Shown: positions 5,304 through 8,185 of the stretch, one piece after another | Position numbering within the stretch: the first letter of the stretch is position 1 | Layout: each line of letters starts with the position of its first letter | NCBI GenBank assembly: GCA_050261415.1 | Contig: JBLNDG010000204.1 | Location: 1 to 8,185, forward strand | Direction: 5' to 3' | Source: JBLNDG01 sp050261415 | GTDB taxonomy: Bacteria > Bacillota > Clostridia > Lutisporales > Lutisporaceae | DNA length: 8,185 nucleotides | Made by a program: the position numbers and the translations under genes | The notes under the pieces: model-generated | Database searches by the model: none | The model's input: only the letters and a program-made list of their open reading frames with translations | Told to the model about the DNA's origin: nothing

Positions 5304-7300
5304 TATCTTTCACCTTCCTTAAGATATTCCTCTATTGCCTGTTTCAATAAATCAATTGATTCCTTCATTGAGCGGCCTGAAAGCTGAGCCCCCGCCACAG
5401 TGAGGTGGCCGCCTCCTCCCAGTTTCTCCAATACTACCTGGACATTGATATCACCAAGAGATCTTCCACTTATGAAAATATCATCTCCTATGCTCGAAAG
5501 CACAAAAGAAGCGTTAATCCCTTTTATGTTTAATAACTCATCCGCCGCTTGCGCTGCTATTAGAGCAGGATTTTTGGCGTTCTGAGGTATTGTTGAAATA
5601 GCAATATTGTTCTCGAATATTTGGGCATCCTTAACTACGTCAGCCCTTACAAGGAATGTACCCATATCATCCTGGAACAGCTGCCTTGTCAAAGTTGTAT
5701 CCGCTCCCATCTTCCTTAGGTAGGAAGCGGCTTCGAAAGTCCTTACACCGGTCTGGAACGAAAAATTCTTCGTATCTATAAATATACCTGCCAAAAGTGC
5801 TTCCGCTTCAATTTGTTTAACTTTTGGCTTTTCAAACATATATTGCAGTATCTCCGTTACCAGCTCACTGGTAGACGAAGCATAAGGTTCAATATATGTA
5901 ATTACCGCATCCTCAATAAATTCCGTGCCTCTTCTGTGATGGTCTATAATCGCTATCTTTTCCGCTCTTTCAATAAGCAGGTCAGACTCAGTAAAGGATG
6001 GTCTATGAGTATCAACAACAACAAGCAGTGTGTTTTTACCGCATTTCAGTAGTGCTTCCTGCGGACTGACAAATACGGTTCCGTACTCTTCATCCTCCTG
6101 GAGCTCTGTCCATAAATTTGCAATCCCGGCATTTATCTTGCTAAGTACTATATTTACTTCCTTATTGAGGCCCTTACAGCAGCGGTATATCCCCAGGGCT
6201 GACCCCATTGAATCAAGATCCGGCATTTCATGTCCCATAACCAGTACATCATCCGACTGCTCGATAAGCTGCCTTAGCGCATAAGCAATAACCCTGGCCT
6301 TAACCCTTGTTCTTTTCTCCACAGCCTTTGTTTTACCGCCATAGAAGGACAGCTTCTCATTATCCTTTACAACTGCCTGGTCCCCGCCTCTGCCCAATGC
6401 TATATCCATAGCGCTTCTGCTGAATTTTTGCAGTTCGGAATGAGTCTTGCCATTAACTCCGACACCTATACTCAAGGTTATCGGTATCCTGTTTCCGGAA
6501 TTTATCTCCCTAATATTGTCAAGTATGTCGAATCTTTTTTCTTCAATGGCGGCAAGCTGCTTATAATAGAAGTGCAGCATATACTCACCATTGGAAAACT
6601 TCTGTATTGAAGCATTGTTGAGGGATGCCCAGGCATTAATCCTGCGGTCAACTTCCGCTATTAGCACAGGTTTTGCTGATTCCTCAGTTTCCTTGAGCAC
6701 TTCCTCAATATTATCCATCGCAAGAATTGCAGTTACAGTCTTTTCTTCATTATATCTGTTTCTGATATTTATGAAATCCGTCTTATCTACCAGATACATT
6801 ATAATGACATTCTTCGTGTCCCCTTCTTCCTGCAAATTAATGAGATTGCAGTATATATCATAGTACCTGTCCTTAATGTTTATATTCTTGAACTCATCCA
6901 TGCTGTTTTTCAGTATTCTTCCGATATCAACACCGGAAACATAGGAGGACAGCTTTTTGTCGAGTATGTATTCCCCCTGAAATATATTGGAAAATAGCAT
7001 GTTATACCAGTTTATAATGCCCTGGTCATCAATTATGACAAGAGGAAAAGGAAGATTCAGTATTGCATTTTTTGTCGCAGTATCTACACTATCTGAGAGA
7101 TTCTCTATATATAACCTCAGTTCTTCCTTTTTCCGGGATGCTGCTTTCAAATTATGGTATATGAGATATCCCAGAAGCAAAGCACCAGCCGCACCCAATA
7201 TGAAATTATAATAACCGATGATTATTACCGCCACTGCAATTATCCATAGCGATATGCTTACATCCGGTCCCCAGATACTAGAAAACTTGCGTATTTTCAT
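5303..7300 (-). CDS. gdpP: Cyclic-di-AMP phosphodiesterase GdpP (YybT)
   Basis: Complete, 665 residues, typical for GdpP. Membrane enzyme that hydrolyses c-di-AMP to 5'-pApA, controlling potassium, osmotic and cell-wall stress responses in Firmicutes. Domains seen in order: two membrane helices (about 15-48); PAS-type sensor (about 75-170; haem-binding in Bacillus YybT); degenerate GGDEF domain (about 175-320), where the GGDEF signature is SNGEY (236-240), so no diguanylate synthesis is expected; DHH domain (about 350-510) with metal ligands in GHEMPDLDS (His357, Asp361, Asp363), VVVDTH (Asp430), DHH (453-455) and GIFIDT (Asp509); and DHHA1 domain ending in GGGGH (628-632). All key residues are present, so it should be active. 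ATG overlaps the upstream gene's TGA (ATGA), with GGAGG 6 bases before the start; it shares one base with rplI. Confidence 0.97.
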   Translation of the reverse strand: MKIRKFSSIWGPDVSISLWIIAVAVIIIGYYNFILGAAGALLLGYLIYHNLKAASRKKEELRLYIENLSDSVDTATKNAILNLPFPLVIIDDQGIINWYNMLFSNIFQGEYILDKKLSSYVSGVDIGRILKNSMDEFKNINIKDRYYDIYCNLINLQEEGDTKNVIIMYLVDKTDFINIRNRYNEEKTVTAILAMDNIEEVLKETEESAKPVLIAEVDRRINAWASLNNASIQKFSNGEYMLHFYYKQLAAIEEKRFDILDNIREINSGNRIPITLSIGVGVNGKTHSELQKFSRSAMDIALGRGGDQAVVKDNEKLSFYGGKTKAVEKRTRVKARVIAYALRQLIEQSDDVLVMGHEMPDLDSMGSALGIYRCCKGLNKEVNIVLSKINAGIANLWTELQEDEEYGTVFVSPQEALLKCGKNTLLVVVDTHRPSFTESDLLIERAEKIAIIDHHRRGTEFIEDAVITYIEPYASSTSELVTEILQYMFEKPKVKQIEAEALLAGIFIDTKNFSFQTGVRTFEAASYLRKMGADTTLTRQLFQDDMGTFLVRADVVKDAQIFENNIAISTIPQNAKNPALIAAQAADELLNIKGINASFVLSSIGDDIFISGRSLGDINVQVVLEKLGGGGHLTVAGAQLSGRSMKESIDLLKQAIEEYLKEGER

Positions 7301-8185
7301 CTCGCACCTCCAGAATTACGTGATTGGAGCCGCCTGAAATTTAGGGTAATATCTATTATCCCTATAAGAACAATAAACCGCGCAAAAAACAATACCAGCA
7401 GCACTACTAGAATCGTTCTGACAGGCTTGGGCACATCATATTTATCCCCAAAAACCCTCGAATAATATACAACTACCGATATCCCGACAATAGTAAAAAT
7501 AAACATGATTACTGATGATACGTTCAATGCAACTGCTTCCAGCCCGGGCACCTTGAAATATGAAACAACTGTAGATGCAATGGCTAATGCGATCAGAATA
7601 AATGAATAAGGTTCCGGGATCCTCCACTGTGCAAACTCTTTGATATCCCCAATATCATGGCCTATTCTTTTCAAAATGGTTCTTGTAAGCTTAAAGTCAA
7701 TCAAGGAGAAAAATATACCTCCCATCAAGAGCGATGATGGAAGTATAATCTTTATCATCTGCACGGACAAAGCCCAGAAATCCTTAAAATACTTGATGTC
7801 CTTTTCTGAAACTCCTAATTGTCTGTATATAACCAGGGCTTTATCCATTTGAGCTGCCATAGTTGCATCAAGATTTTTGAAGAAGCCGACAATATCAAGG
7901 CCCGCTGCCATAAGAGACAGCAAAAATTCTGCAACCATGGTCAATGACAATACAACTCCGCATACCAGTATAATCAAGTGCGGATTTATTCTTTTATTAA
8001 TCATGTATCCCATTATGATACCCGGTATCCCAAAGCCTGCGAAGAGTCCGAGCCCCACAAGCGGATAAGTAACAAGGGAAACAATTAAAGCTGCCGATAA
8101 CGCGGATAGTATGCTTGCCTTCAATCCGTTCCTGTAACCCACGATTATGACAGGTACCGGCCAAACCATCGAAATAATTCCAAGA
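7297..8185 (-). CDS. DUF2232 (YybS-like) multi-membrane protein (5' end cut by window edge)
   Basis: The frame continues past the ATG at 8169 to the right window edge (residues LGIIS before it), so the true start lies outside. YybS proteins are about 310 residues and the part seen is 296 codons, so only a short N-terminal piece, probably one membrane helix, is missing. Counting from the ATG at 8169, hydrophobic segments lie at about 17-35, 38-56, 65-90, 135-158, 188-206, 212-240 and 250-275, a polytopic integral membrane protein. The PVPxxxxGYRNGLKAS start and the position directly before gdpP match YybS/DUF2232. The family has been compared with ECF-type transporter membrane components, but its function is not established. 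Stop TGA overlaps the gdpP ATG by four bases (ATGA), so the two are translationally coupled. Family call rests on topology and context more than on sharp motifs. Confidence 0.85.
   Translation of the reverse strand, partial: LGIISMVWPVPVIIVGYRNGLKASILSALSAALIVSLVTYPLVGLGLFAGFGIPGIIMGYMINKRINPHLIILVCGVVLSLTMVAEFLLSLMAAGLDIVGFFKNLDATMAAQMDKALVIYRQLGVSEKDIKYFKDFWALSVQMIKIILPSSLLMGGIFFSLIDFKLTRTILKRIGHDIGDIKEFAQWRIPEPYSFILIALAIASTVVSYFKVPGLEAVALNVSSVIMFIFTIVGISVVVYYSRVFGDKYDVPKPVRTILVVLLVLFFARFIVLIGIIDITLNFRRLQSRNSGGAR

Noticed and set aside
7442..7627. Frameshift or second gene within the DUF2232 gene
   Set aside because: The main frame is continuous from 8185 to 7297 with a consistent series of membrane segments. 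The 61-residue alternative frame is a shadow.

Overview
The window looks like the chromosome of an endospore-forming member of the Clostridia (Firmicutes). The basis is a DUF2232/YybS - GdpP - L9 - DnaB gene block typical of Firmicutes, a LonC-type protease (a family known only from spore formers), strong AGGAGG-like ribosome binding sites, a TTG start and moderately AT-rich DNA. A Ruminiclostridium/Acetivibrio-like host is plausible, but the sequence does not prove it.

Right part (8185 down to 1638, all minus strand). Five genes run in one direction with almost no space between them: a multi-membrane DUF2232 (YybS-like) protein cut by the right window edge; gdpP (c-di-AMP phosphodiesterase; 4-base ATGA overlap with the gene before it); rplI (ribosomal protein L9; 1-base overlap); lonC (Lon-family protease; 7-base gap); and dnaB (replicative helicase; 23-base gap, TTG start with a strong Shine-Dalgarno). 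A good intrinsic terminator follows dnaB (about 1581-1621). The unit combines second-messenger turnover, translation, proteolysis and replication. No sharing of function is evident beyond co-transcription. The odd member is lonC, a presumed sporulation gene inside a housekeeping operon.

Middle part (972-1637). This 666-base gene-free region is the most interesting stretch. It carries three perfect DnaA boxes (TTATCCACA), two of them abutting in tandem, plus a consensus variant TTATTCACA and several one-mismatch boxes. All are in one orientation within 194 bases, beside a very AT-rich stretch. An 11-bp perfect inverted repeat overlaps one of the boxes. This looks like a DnaA-binding cluster: part of an origin, a DnaA-titrating site or a regulatory site. 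In Bacillus the yybS-yybT-rplI-dnaC block lies near oriC, so an origin-proximal position is reasonable. To its left is a convincing sigma-A-type promoter for the leftmost gene, with a 12-bp perfect palindrome between -35 and -10, followed by a leader of about 125 bases with complementary segments.

Left part (971 to 1, minus strand). The N-terminal 323 residues of a FAD-dependent oxidoreductase of the COG2509 type, with a conserved-looking four-cysteine cluster. Its C-terminus lies beyond the left edge.

No tRNA, rRNA, CRISPR array, insertion sequence or prophage gene was seen. The coding part is ordinary core genome; the noncoding DnaA-box region is what deserves follow-up.
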